DNA of 64,000 nucleotides, taken from assembly GCF_003182275.1 (NCBI RefSeq), contig NZ_QGTR01000001.1, positions 348,130-412,129 of the forward strand, in the 5' to 3' direction. The position numbers and the translations under genes were made by a program. Positions within the stretch are counted from its first letter, which is position 1. Each line of letters starts with the position of its first letter. Of this stretch, positions 47,271 to 55,464 are shown one piece after another. Under the pieces are notes generated by a model. That model was given only the letters and a program-made list of their open reading frames with translations. It searched no databases and was not told the origin of the DNA. Source of the stretch: Hoeflea marina (GTDB lineage: Bacteria > Pseudomonadota > Alphaproteobacteria > Rhizobiales > Rhizobiaceae).

Positions 47271-49427
47271 ATGACCAGCCAGAGCGCCGACACCGCCGAC
47301 GACCTGATCGACACCGGCGCGATCGGTCTCGTTCGTATCCTGAGCCTGCTCGGCATGCCGGGGGACGCGGCGCAGCTGCGCCATCAGTTCGCCGACCCGG
47401 GCAAGCCGATGACGGCGGAACTGCTGGCGCGCGCCGCAAAGCGGCTCGACCTGAAGGCCAGGATCCTGAAAAGCAGATGGGATCGGCTGCCCGGGACCCC
47501 GTTCCCCGTGCTTGCGGAAATGAAGGATGGCAGCTTCGTCATATTGGCGGGCGCGCGGGACGGGGCCGTCCTCATTCAGGAGCCCGAGGCCCGCAATGTC
47601 GAGCAGCTGGAAAAGGCGGAGTTCGAAGCCAGGTGGTCCGGACGCCTGCTGCTCGTCGCCAGGCGCGCACGGTTGCTCGGCGAAGGCTCGCGCTTTGACA
47701 TTTCCTGGTTCGTGCCGGCGATCCTGAAATACCGGAAGCTGTTCGGCGAGGTCATTCTCGCCTCCTTTTTCCTGCAGCTTGCGGGACTTGTGTCGCCGCT
47801 GCTGTTCCAGGTGATCATCGACAAGGTTCTGGTCCATCGCGGCTTGACCACGCTTGATGTGCTGATGCTGGCGCTGGTCGCTATCGCGCTGTTCGAAGTC
47901 ACGCTCGGCGGTCTGCGGACGTACATCTTCTCGCACACCACCAACCGGATCGACGTGGAGCTCGGCTCCAGGCTCTACCGCCACCTGGTCGGCCTGCCGC
48001 TGGCCTATTTCGAGAACCGCCAGGTCGGCGAATCCGTCGCGCGGGTGCGAGAGCTCGAGAACATCCGTGACTTCATCACCGGGTCGGGATTGACGCTGTT
48101 GATCGACCTGGTCTTCACCAGCGTGTTCTTCGTGGTGATGTGGCATTTCAGCCAGATGCTGACATTGATCGTGCTGGCCTCCATTCCCTTCTATGTCCTC
48201 CTGGCCGTGGTGGTGACGCCGATCCTGCGGGCGCGTCTGGATGAGAAGTTTCGCCACGGCGCGCGCAACCAGGCGTTTCTGGTGGAAAGCATCACCGGGA
48301 TCGAGACCCTCAAGGCGCTGGCGGTCGAACCGCAATCGCAGCGGCGCTGGGACGAACAGCTGGCGGCCTATGTGGGAGCGTCGTACCGGACCGCCAATCT
48401 CGGCAACATCGCCGGCCAGATCACCCAGCTCATCAACAAGCTGACGCTTGCCGCCACGCTCTATTTCGGGGCTCTGGCGGTGATCGAGGGCAATCTGACC
48501 GTCGGCCAGCTGGTGGCGTTCAACATGCTGTCGGGCAAGGTCACCGGGCCGATCCTGCGGCTGTCGCAGCTCTGGAACGATTTCCAGCAGGCGCGGATTT
48601 CAGTCGATCGGCTAGGGGACATCCTCAACACGCCGTCCGAACCCCAATACAACCCGAACCGGGCAGCGCTCAAGCGCATTGAGGGCGGCATCAGGTTCGA
48701 CAATGTGTTCTTTCGCTATCAGCCGCATCTGAAGGATGTCCTGGCCCGCGTCGATCTCACCATTCCGCCGGGGCAGGTGGTCGGCATTGTCGGCCCCTCG
48801 GGATCGGGAAAATCGACCCTGACGAAGCTGGTTCAGCGCATGTATGTGCCGACGCACGGCCGTGTCCTGATCGATGGGCTCGACATCGCGTCTGTCGACG
48901 CCGGCTGGCTGCGGCGGCAGGTCGGCGTCGTGCTCCAGGAAAACCTGCTGTTCAGCATGTCGATTCGGGAGAACATCGCCCTGGTCGACCCGGGCATGCC
49001 CTTCGAGCGCGTCGTCGCCGCCGCGACAATGGCCGGGGCGGACGACTTCATTGCCGAGCTGTCCGACGGATACGACACCCATGTCGGCGAGCGCGGTTCG
49101 AACCTGTCGGGGGGTCAGAGGCAGCGCATCGCCATCGCCAGGGCCCTGATCGGGCAGCCACGCGTCCTCATCCTCGACGAGGCGACAAGCGCGCTGGACT
49201 ATGAATCCGAGCGCATCATTCAGCAGAACATGCAGCAGATCTGCCGCGGGCGCACCGTGTTGATCATCGCCCACCGGCTTTCCGCCGTCCGGCACGCGGA
49301 TCGGATCCTGACAGTGGAAAAGGGGCTGGTGGTCGAGGACGGAACGCACGAGTCCCTGCTCGAGGCCGGGGGGCGCTACGCCCAGCTCTGGGACATCCAG
49401 GGAAGCGGGGCCTCGGATGCAGCCTGA
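47271..49427 (+). CDS. rtxB: Type I secretion ABC transporter (HlyB/RtxB-type)
   Basis: A 718-residue permease/ATPase that exports the RTX protein. Residues ~15-140 form a C39-like domain without the catalytic Cys, as in HlyB, which docks RTX substrates rather than cleaving a leader. Membrane helices follow (about 150-430), then the ABC ATPase: Walker A GPSGSGKST near 508, signature LSGGQRQRIAIARAL and Walker B VLILDEATSALD, His switch IIAHRLS. ATG 47271, ten bases after rtxA, was chosen; an in-frame ATG at 47223 lies inside rtxA. The gene overlaps rtxD by 11 bases. Confidence 0.96.
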   Translation: MTSQSADTADDLIDTGAIGLVRILSLLGMPGDAAQLRHQFADPGKPMTAELLARAAKRLDLKARILKSRWDRLPGTPFPVLAEMKDGSFVILAGARDGAVLIQEPEARNVEQLEKAEFEARWSGRLLLVARRARLLGEGSRFDISWFVPAILKYRKLFGEVILASFFLQLAGLVSPLLFQVIIDKVLVHRGLTTLDVLMLALVAIALFEVTLGGLRTYIFSHTTNRIDVELGSRLYRHLVGLPLAYFENRQVGESVARVRELENIRDFITGSGLTLLIDLVFTSVFFVVMWHFSQMLTLIVLASIPFYVLLAVVVTPILRARLDEKFRHGARNQAFLVESITGIETLKALAVEPQSQRRWDEQLAAYVGASYRTANLGNIAGQITQLINKLTLAATLYFGALAVIEGNLTVGQLVAFNMLSGKVTGPILRLSQLWNDFQQARISVDRLGDILNTPSEPQYNPNRAALKRIEGGIRFDNVFFRYQPHLKDVLARVDLTIPPGQVVGIVGPSGSGKSTLTKLVQRMYVPTHGRVLIDGLDIASVDAGWLRRQVGVVLQENLLFSMSIRENIALVDPGMPFERVVAAATMAGADDFIAELSDGYDTHVGERGSNLSGGQRQRIAIARALIGQPRVLILDEATSALDYESERIIQQNMQQICRGRTVLIIAHRLSAVRHADRILTVEKGLVVEDGTHESLLEAGGRYAQLWDIQGSGASDAA

Positions 49428-50910
49428 GAAGAAGGCGCCGGATCAGAGCCAGCCCATCAAGCTTGCGGGCGCTCGGGCGAAGCCTGGTTCCGGGCGTGGC
49501 GAGGATGCCGTGGTTCGGCCGAGCGCTGCGATCCCTGCGAAAGCAAAGGCGGACGAAAAACGCGAGGGCGGCACACGGCACAAAAAAATCCACGGCGTCG
49601 AACGACAGTTCCTGCCGGCCGCTCTCGAGATTCTCGAAACGCCCGCCAGTCCGGCAGGAAGGGCTGTGGCGATCACGATCATCACGATGTTCGCCGCAGC
49701 CCTCGCATGGGCGATGATCGGAAAGATCGATGTGGTTGCCATCGCGGTGGGCAGGGTCGATCCGGTTGGCGGGACAAAGGTCGTGCAGGCGCTGGAGATC
49801 GGCAATGTTGTGGCCATTCATGTGGTCAATGGGCAGCATGTGACGGCCGGCCAGCTTCTGGTGGAGCTGGACGCCACCGACAGCGAGGTCGATATCGATC
49901 AGTTGCAGCGGCAAAGGGACGATTCCCGCCTGGAACTCATCCGGATGAAGGCCTTTGTCGAGGCGGTCGCCGGCCGGCCATTCGACTTCCAGCCGGTGGT
50001 CAGCGGCGGCGCGCGTCTGCTGGTTGATATTCACCGCAGCCGGCTCGGCGCGGATGTGGCATTTTACCGGTCACAGCTGGAAGCGCTCAATGCCGAGATT
50101 GCCAGACGGTCCTCGGAGATCGCCACCGACAGGGCCGAAATCGCCAAGCTGGAAGAGCTGCGTCCCCTGGTCGATGAGCGGGAAGCCACGACGCGCATCC
50201 TGATGGCTCAGGGCCATACGTCCAAATCGACCTGGCAGCAGATCAAGGCGCAGGTGATCGAGATCAAGCATGCTCTGATCCTGCAGCAACTGCAGGTCAC
50301 CGCGGCGGAGGGAAACCTGCGGGCGGCAACGAGGCAGCTCGCCGGGCTGTCCGCGCAGACCCTGCAAAAGGCCTACACCGATCTGTCCGAGGCACAGCGG
50401 CGACTTGACCAGACCGATCTGGCGCTGCGCAAGGCTCTCAAGCGGGAAGAGGTGACGAAACTCGCCGCGCCCGTTTCCGGAACCGTCTACGGCATAAACG
50501 TGAACACGATCGGCGGAGTCGTCCGCCCCGCTGAACCGCTGCTGAGAATAGTGCCCGACGGGGCTCGGCTCGAGGTCAAGGCGCAGATCCTCAACCGCGA
50601 CAAGGGAGTGATCTATTCAGGGCAGACGGCCGAGATCAAGTTTGATGCCTTCGACTTCACCCGCTACGGAACGATCCTGGGCGAGGTGACATCGATTTCC
50701 GAGGATGCGGTTGAAAAGGAAGGCCTCGGCCTTGTCTACGACACCGTGATCGCACTCCGGAAAAGCGGTTTCCGGGTCGACGGCAAACAGGTCTCCATTG
50801 CGCCAGGCATGATGGCCCGGGTCGAAATCAAGATCGGGCGCCGCCGCATCATCGACTATCTCTTGTCGCCGTTGAACCGGTATCAGGACGAGGCAATTCG
50901 CGAGCGATGA
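49417..50910 (+). CDS. rtxD: HlyD family membrane fusion protein
   Basis: A 497-residue periplasmic adaptor of the type I secretion system. A long, charged cytosolic N-terminus (1-80) precedes one membrane helix (about 84-104, ITIITMFAAALAWAMIG). Then come the lipoyl half-motif (VVQALEIGNVVAIHVVNGQ), a long coiled coil (about 165-345) and the C-terminal HlyD signature region (KLAAPVSGTVYGINVNTIGG; APGMMARVEIKIGRRRIIDY). It joins the ABC exporter to an outer-membrane TolC; no tolC gene is present in the window. It overlaps rtxB by 11 bases and is convergent with phosphatase 2. Confidence 0.95.
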   Translation: MQPEKKAPDQSQPIKLAGARAKPGSGRGEDAVVRPSAAIPAKAKADEKREGGTRHKKIHGVERQFLPAALEILETPASPAGRAVAITIITMFAAALAWAMIGKIDVVAIAVGRVDPVGGTKVVQALEIGNVVAIHVVNGQHVTAGQLLVELDATDSEVDIDQLQRQRDDSRLELIRMKAFVEAVAGRPFDFQPVVSGGARLLVDIHRSRLGADVAFYRSQLEALNAEIARRSSEIATDRAEIAKLEELRPLVDEREATTRILMAQGHTSKSTWQQIKAQVIEIKHALILQQLQVTAAEGNLRAATRQLAGLSAQTLQKAYTDLSEAQRRLDQTDLALRKALKREEVTKLAAPVSGTVYGINVNTIGGVVRPAEPLLRIVPDGARLEVKAQILNRDKGVIYSGQTAEIKFDAFDFTRYGTILGEVTSISEDAVEKEGLGLVYDTVIALRKSGFRVDGKQVSIAPGMMARVEIKIGRRRIIDYLLSPLNRYQDEAIRER

Positions 50911-50939
50911 GATTTCACCAGAACCCTGTGCATGACAAC

Positions 50940-51524
50940 TCATTCCGGCTGTCGCGGGCGCCCCGGCTGCGTCGCGCGGTGCGCGCTTCCCGCATCGAGA
51001 TTCCGCAGGTGCGTTTCCTGTTCGATTGTTTCGACGGTCTTGCTGTCGTGCCGGTCCCGAAGGAAGGCAATCGCTTCGGCCGAGGTGAGCCCGTATTCCA
51101 TAGCAAGGCGCGCGGCAACGGTTCCCGTCCGTCCCAGCCCTGCCAGGCAATGGATGGCAACGGCCCCGCCAAGGGCAAACACCGACCGGGCCGCCGCAAA
51201 CGCCTCCTCAAGCGCTTCTTCATTCTCCCCGGTCGGTGCCGACATGTCGGGAATCGCGATCATCCGCCAGGCGATGCCGTGCCGGTTCGCGGCGTCCTGG
51301 TAGGCCGCCTTGCCGAGAAGCAGTTCTCCTTCCGTCAGGCAAGAGAGCATCAGACGAACGTTTCGACCGCAAAGCCGGCTCAGGTCTTCATTCAGGTGCT
51401 GTTCGGATGCGATCCGGGTTCCATCGATGACCCGCACGCCGGGACAGGACATGAGCACCAACGAGAGGGCGGTGTTTTCGAGCTTTACGGTGCTCGAAAG
51501 CGGGGCGGAGGAAGGGGTTGACAT
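50940..51524 (-). CDS. Dual-specificity/tyrosine phosphatase-like protein 2
   Basis: A 194-residue relative of phosphatase 1. The P-loop HCLAGLGRTG is complete (Cys126, Arg132), and Asp93 in AIPDMSAPTG is the probable general acid. The C-terminal tail (AHRATQPGRPRQ) is basic. No signal peptide. It is convergent with rtxD and divergent from the permease gene aapQ, with an operator-bearing 81-base promoter region between them; a minus-strand TATAAT (51548-51543) lies 19 bases upstream of the start. So it is probably co-regulated with the amino-acid transporter. The substrate is unknown. Confidence 0.86.
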   Translation of the reverse strand: MSTPSSAPLSSTVKLENTALSLVLMSCPGVRVIDGTRIASEQHLNEDLSRLCGRNVRLMLSCLTEGELLLGKAAYQDAANRHGIAWRMIAIPDMSAPTGENEEALEEAFAAARSVFALGGAVAIHCLAGLGRTGTVAARLAMEYGLTSAEAIAFLRDRHDSKTVETIEQETHLRNLDAGSAHRATQPGRPRQPE

Positions 51525-51536
51525 TCACGAGCTCGC

Positions 51537-51566
51537 TTGACCATTATATGAAGTATACACGTATAC
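51537..51566. promoter_or_regulatory. Divergent promoter with GTATACACGTATAC operator
   Basis: The 14-base near-perfect palindrome at 51553-51566 differs from the perfect site at 54024 by one base. On the plus strand CTCGCTTGAC with TTGACC (51537-51542) precedes it by 11 bases, the same arrangement as before aapJ. On the minus strand a perfect TATAAT (51548-51543) serves the phosphatase. A repressor here could shut both directions. Confidence 0.7.
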
Positions 51567-51605
51567 ATGCAGCGTCTGCATGTGACAAGCCCATGAAAGT
51601 TGCCG

Positions 51606-52778
51606 ATGACAACCTCTGGTGAAAGTCTCGCAGGCCGCCTGCGTTTGCTGCTCGTGACACGCAAGGCGCGCCAGAATGCGCTGCAATGGCTGGTTCTGGC
51701 CGTGGTGGGCTTACTGATCGTTCTGGGTCTCGCCAATCTGATGGGAAATCTGAACGCGAAGGGAAGTCAGCTCGGATTCGGGTTTTTGCTGGGGGAGAGC
51801 GGTTTCGACGTCAACGAGAGCATGATCCCTTACAGCGCCGGAAACAGCTATTTAAGGGCGCTGCTCGTAGGCACCCTCAACACGCTTCATCTGGCGATTG
51901 TCTGCGTGGTCCTCTCCACCGTGATCGGGGTTTTCGTTGGCCTCCTCCGGTTGAGCGAGATCCGGGTCTTCGCAATTGCCTGCCGGCTCTATGTCGAAAC
52001 CATGCGCAACCTGCCGAAGCTTCTGATTCTCCTGGCGGTCTACGTCTTTCTGGTGATCAATCTGCCGCTTGCCCGCGACGCGGTCACCGTCCTCGACATG
52101 GTCTATCTGTCAAACCGGGGGGTGAACCTGCCGGGGCTGCGGCTCGACATTGCACAGGCCCTGACGCTTCGTGGCGGAGTTCTGTTCGTGGCGGGCGCGG
52201 CGCTCGGCGTGGGGGTCTGGCGCTGGGCGCGCGCCCGCACGCCCAGCAGGGTGTTTGCCTGTTATCTGCCGGCCGCGTGTCTGGCAGTCGGCTGGGGGCT
52301 GCTTTCCGGATTTATCGTGCTCGAGATGCCGCAATTCAAGGGCTTCAACTTCACGGGCGGAAATCTTGTTTCCCTGCCGTTCCTGAGCCTTGTGATCTCC
52401 TTGAGCGTTTACCACGGTGCACAGGTGGCGGAAGTCGTGCGCGGCGGGATCCAGGCCGTTGAACGCGGCCAGGTCGAGGCCGGCAAGGCGCTCGGGCTGA
52501 CGGGCGGCCAGATCTCCTGGCTGATCGTCCTGCCCCAGGCCCTGCGTGTCATGATCCCGCCCATGACGAACCAGTATGTCAACATCCTGAAAAACACCTC
52601 GATCGGGCTTGCGGTCGGCTATTCGGACCTGGTGTCGATCATGAACACCACCATCAACCAGACCTTCCGGCCAGTCGAACTGATGCTGGTGGCGATGTCC
52701 GTCTATCTCCTGATCGGAGTCGGAGCGTCCATCGGTTTGAATGCATTCAACCGCCGCATGCAACTGAAGGTAAGGTAG
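51606..52778 (+). CDS. aapQ: Amino-acid ABC transporter permease (AapQ-like)
   Basis: A 390-residue inner-membrane permease of the HisM/AapQ group. It has about eight hydrophobic segments and the cytoplasmic EAA loop (VEAGKALGLTGGQISWLIVLPQA) that contacts the ATPase. The insertion between the first helices, longer than in HisM, is typical of AapQ. ATG 51606 was preferred over TTG 51600. It is followed by aapM after 2 bases. By homology it would move polar or general L-amino acids, but the substrate is inferred. Confidence 0.92.
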   Translation: MTTSGESLAGRLRLLLVTRKARQNALQWLVLAVVGLLIVLGLANLMGNLNAKGSQLGFGFLLGESGFDVNESMIPYSAGNSYLRALLVGTLNTLHLAIVCVVLSTVIGVFVGLLRLSEIRVFAIACRLYVETMRNLPKLLILLAVYVFLVINLPLARDAVTVLDMVYLSNRGVNLPGLRLDIAQALTLRGGVLFVAGAALGVGVWRWARARTPSRVFACYLPAACLAVGWGLLSGFIVLEMPQFKGFNFTGGNLVSLPFLSLVISLSVYHGAQVAEVVRGGIQAVERGQVEAGKALGLTGGQISWLIVLPQALRVMIPPMTNQYVNILKNTSIGLAVGYSDLVSIMNTTINQTFRPVELMLVAMSVYLLIGVGASIGLNAFNRRMQLKVR

Positions 52779-52780
52779 TC

Positions 52781-53881
52781 ATGACCGAGGCAATACTGAT
52801 GGAAGAGGTGTCGATGGCGCCGCCATCGCTGGGCAGATGGCAGACGGTGCGCGCGCAGTTCTTCCAGAACCGGACGGCAACGTTCTGGACCGTGCTGTTC
52901 GGCGTGTCGGCGGCTTACAGCCTGTTCCTGCTTCTTGACTGGTCGATATTCTCCGCGAAATGGGGCCCGGGAACGCCCGCTGCCTGTGCGGACTACAGTG
53001 GCGCGTGCTGGGCATTCATCTGGGAGAAGTGGTCCGTGATCCTCTTGGGCTCGTTTCCGAGGGATCAGATGTGGCGTCCATTCGCCGGTGTCGGGCTGGT
53101 GCTGGCTGTTCTTTTTCTCCTGGCGAGGCTGCGGTGGCCCGCTCGGCTGAGCACCTGTCTCCTGATCTTTGCCTTTGCCGCGCTGTTTTCCCTTCTGGAC
53201 GGGCGGCCGCTGGGCCTGGAGCAGGTCAATATGGTGCGCTGGCACGGCATCGCCGTCGTCACCTTCCTGGGCGTCTTCAGTCTCGTCGCAGCCTTTCCCC
53301 TGGGCATCCTGCTGGCTCTGGCGCGCGTGGATGGTCCGCCGGTTCTTTCCTGGTGCGCCGCCGGCTATATCGAGGTCATCAGATCGATTCCGCTGGTCAT
53401 GTTGCTGTTCTTCGGCATCTTCGTTCTGCCGCTGCTCCTTCCGGCGAGCATGAGCTATGAGCCGCTGTTGGCGACGCTGCTGGCGCTGATCCTGTTTCAT
53501 GCGGCCTATTTCGCGGAGGGTGTGCGGGGCGGGTTGCAGGCGGTTCCAGACGGCCAGAGAGAGGCCGGGGAGTCCCTGGGCCTCGGATATGTCACGGTGA
53601 TCCGCAAGATCGTCCTGCCGCAGGCGCTGTCCGTTTCCATCCCCGCGATGACGAACACGATCATCGGCGGGCTCAAGGACACGTCGCTCGTGGCCATTGT
53701 AGGCATCTTCGATCTGCTGGCGACGACGCGCATGGCCTACAGCGATCCGGAGTGGCAACGCTTCGCATATGAAGGCCTGTTCGTCCTCGGCGTTCTGTAT
53801 CTGGTCGTCTGCACCGCGATTTCCCATCACAGCCGCGTCATGGAGCAGCATGTCGCGGGATGGCTGACCATCGGCAAGTAG
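52781..53881 (+). CDS. aapM: Amino-acid ABC transporter permease (AapM-like)
   Basis: A 366-residue second permease, partner of AapQ. The EAA loop is REAGESLGLGYVTVIRKIVLPQA; the periplasmic loop near residues 65-80 carries the Cys pair in AACADYSGACW. About eight membrane segments. No ATPase gene follows: the next gene encodes the binding protein after a 223-base gap with its own promoter. Confidence 0.92.
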   Translation: MTEAILMEEVSMAPPSLGRWQTVRAQFFQNRTATFWTVLFGVSAAYSLFLLLDWSIFSAKWGPGTPAACADYSGACWAFIWEKWSVILLGSFPRDQMWRPFAGVGLVLAVLFLLARLRWPARLSTCLLIFAFAALFSLLDGRPLGLEQVNMVRWHGIAVVTFLGVFSLVAAFPLGILLALARVDGPPVLSWCAAGYIEVIRSIPLVMLLFFGIFVLPLLLPASMSYEPLLATLLALILFHAAYFAEGVRGGLQAVPDGQREAGESLGLGYVTVIRKIVLPQALSVSIPAMTNTIIGGLKDTSLVAIVGIFDLLATTRMAYSDPEWQRFAYEGLFVLGVLYLVVCTAISHHSRVMEQHVAGWLTIGK

Positions 53882-54006
53882 CCGCTGAGCACTGCGCGCT
53901 TGGGTGGACGACCGGCGCCAGTGCAGTTTTTCGAGACCGGCTCCCGCATCGTCGGATGCGTGAGCCTCGCCTGAACAAATGGATCAGCACTTTGCTGCCG
54001 CCTCGC

Positions 54007-54037
54007 TTGACAGGCTTCTAAAAGTATACATGTATAC
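54007..54037 (+). promoter_or_regulatory. Promoter with perfect GTATACATGTATAC operator before aapJ
   Basis: TTGACA (54007-54012) is followed 11 bases later by the perfect 14-base palindrome at 54024-54037, which would overlap the -10 region. The upstream bases CTCGCTTGAC are identical to those of the aapQ promoter. Binding here would block RNA polymerase. Confidence 0.75.
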
Positions 54038-54104
54038 ATAATAATTCCGGTCGCTTCCTTTCACCCATCCGATGACCGGACCACTCTTTTCAGGGGACTT
54101 TTCA

Positions 54105-55154
54105 ATGGCAAAATTCCAATCAAATGTTTTGGCGGCCGGGCTGTGTGTTCTGGGGTCCGCGCTCTGTGCACCGGCACATGCCGGCACGGTGATGGACGAG
54201 ATCCGTGAACGCGGACAGGTCGTCTGTCTGGTCAACAGCAATTCGCCCGGCTTCTCCGTGCCCGACAGCAATGGCGTCTATCAGGGGTTCAATCCGCAGT
54301 TCTGCCGCATGGCGGCCGCTGCCATATTCGGCGACGCCGGCAAGGCCGACATCCGCGGCATCGGCTTCTCCGACAGCATGAAGACCATCGTGTCTGGCGA
54401 AGCCGACATGGCCTCGCGCAGCATCACGGCAACAGGAACCCGGGACGCCGATCCCGGAATGGCGTTCGTCGTCACCACCTTCTTTGACGGCCAGGGCTTC
54501 ATGGTCCCGAAATCGCTTGGCATAACGGCCGCCAGCGGGCTTGGCGGCGCGACGGTCTGTGCCGAGGAAGGATCGACGACGCTCTCGAATGTCGCCGACT
54601 GGTTCTCCGATCGCGGCATGGACTACAAGATCGAGAACATCGCCGACAAGACGGCGAGGCTGCAGGCCTTTTTCGGCGGCAAGTGCGATGTCCTGTCCAG
54701 TGACCTGACGGCGCTGGCGTCGGACCGCCTGCTGGCGGAGAAGCCGGATGACTTCATGCTTCTGCCGGATATCATCTCCAACGAGCCGCTGGCCATCGTG
54801 ACCCGTCCCGATCACCAGCTCGAAGGCGCCATTTTCTGGGCCTTCCAGGTCATGCTCTGGGCCGAGGAACTCAATATCACATCCTCGAACGTCGATGCGA
54901 TTGTTGCCGATCTCGGCAATCAGCCGAAGGCTGTTCAACGGCTTCTGGGCCGCGACGCCGCCATGGGCGAGATGGCCGCCAAGCTCGGTCTGAATGAGAA
55001 CTGGGCCGTGGAAGTCATCCGCCAGGTCGGAAACTACGACGAGGTCTTCCAGAACACCATTGGAACCGCAAGTCCGATGGCCATCGACCGCGCCGTCACG
55101 CCGAACCGTCTGTCCTCCAAGGGCGGGCTTCACTACCCCTATCCGATCCGGTAG
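54105..55154 (+). CDS. aapJ: Amino-acid ABC transporter substrate-binding protein (AapJ-like)
   Basis: A 349-residue periplasmic binding protein. The signal peptide ends near AHA-GTV (about residue 27). The type 2 periplasmic-binding fold has the usual markers: IRERGQVVCLVNSNSPGFS, then GFNPQFCRMAAAAIFGDA and SRSITATGTRDADPG. ATG 54105 is preceded by AGGGG; an earlier in-frame ATG at 54072 lacks one. It is expressed from its own promoter with operator and is followed by a terminator. Confidence 0.94.
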   Translation: MAKFQSNVLAAGLCVLGSALCAPAHAGTVMDEIRERGQVVCLVNSNSPGFSVPDSNGVYQGFNPQFCRMAAAAIFGDAGKADIRGIGFSDSMKTIVSGEADMASRSITATGTRDADPGMAFVVTTFFDGQGFMVPKSLGITAASGLGGATVCAEEGSTTLSNVADWFSDRGMDYKIENIADKTARLQAFFGGKCDVLSSDLTALASDRLLAEKPDDFMLLPDIISNEPLAIVTRPDHQLEGAIFWAFQVMLWAEELNITSSNVDAIVADLGNQPKAVQRLLGRDAAMGEMAAKLGLNENWAVEVIRQVGNYDEVFQNTIGTASPMAIDRAVTPNRLSSKGGLHYPYPIR

Positions 55155-55464
55155 TTGCGGCAGTCAGGGCGGGCGCTGCCCGACCACTGGTTTGGAGGAG
55201 AAGGGGCACACTGTGCCCCTTCTTTGCTGCATCCAGTCCCCCAGATTCTGTGGAGGACCGGATGAACCGGACATTTCGGCGAAGGACACCTCCACGTGGC
55301 ATTGCCGTGCCATCATGATCGGCGGCGCGTCGTGGATGACACCGGTTGCGAATTTGCGTGCCGGCAGGTCCTTCGATGCCCGACCGCGAGGCCGGGCAAC
55401 ATCGCGAAAGCCCGAACTCGACCAAAGACAGCGGACGGTTCCGACGGATACCCGTCCGGATCGG
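55155..55464. other. Intergenic region at the right end of the accessory block
   Basis: 310 bases between the aapJ stop and the moeA stop. Apart from the aapJ terminator I see no gene, no insertion-sequence remnant and no obvious attachment-type repeat of the left end. Confidence 0.5.
55197..55226 (+). terminator. Intrinsic terminator after aapJ
   Basis: A 10-bp perfect stem GAAGGGGCAC / GTGCCCCTTC with a 3-base loop followed by TTTG, 45 bases after the aapJ stop. The T-run is short. Confidence 0.75.

Noticed and set aside
55096-55425. 109-codon minus-strand frame at the right end of the accessory block
   Set aside because: It overlaps the aapJ terminator and the 3' end of aapJ in antisense and shows no conserved motif.
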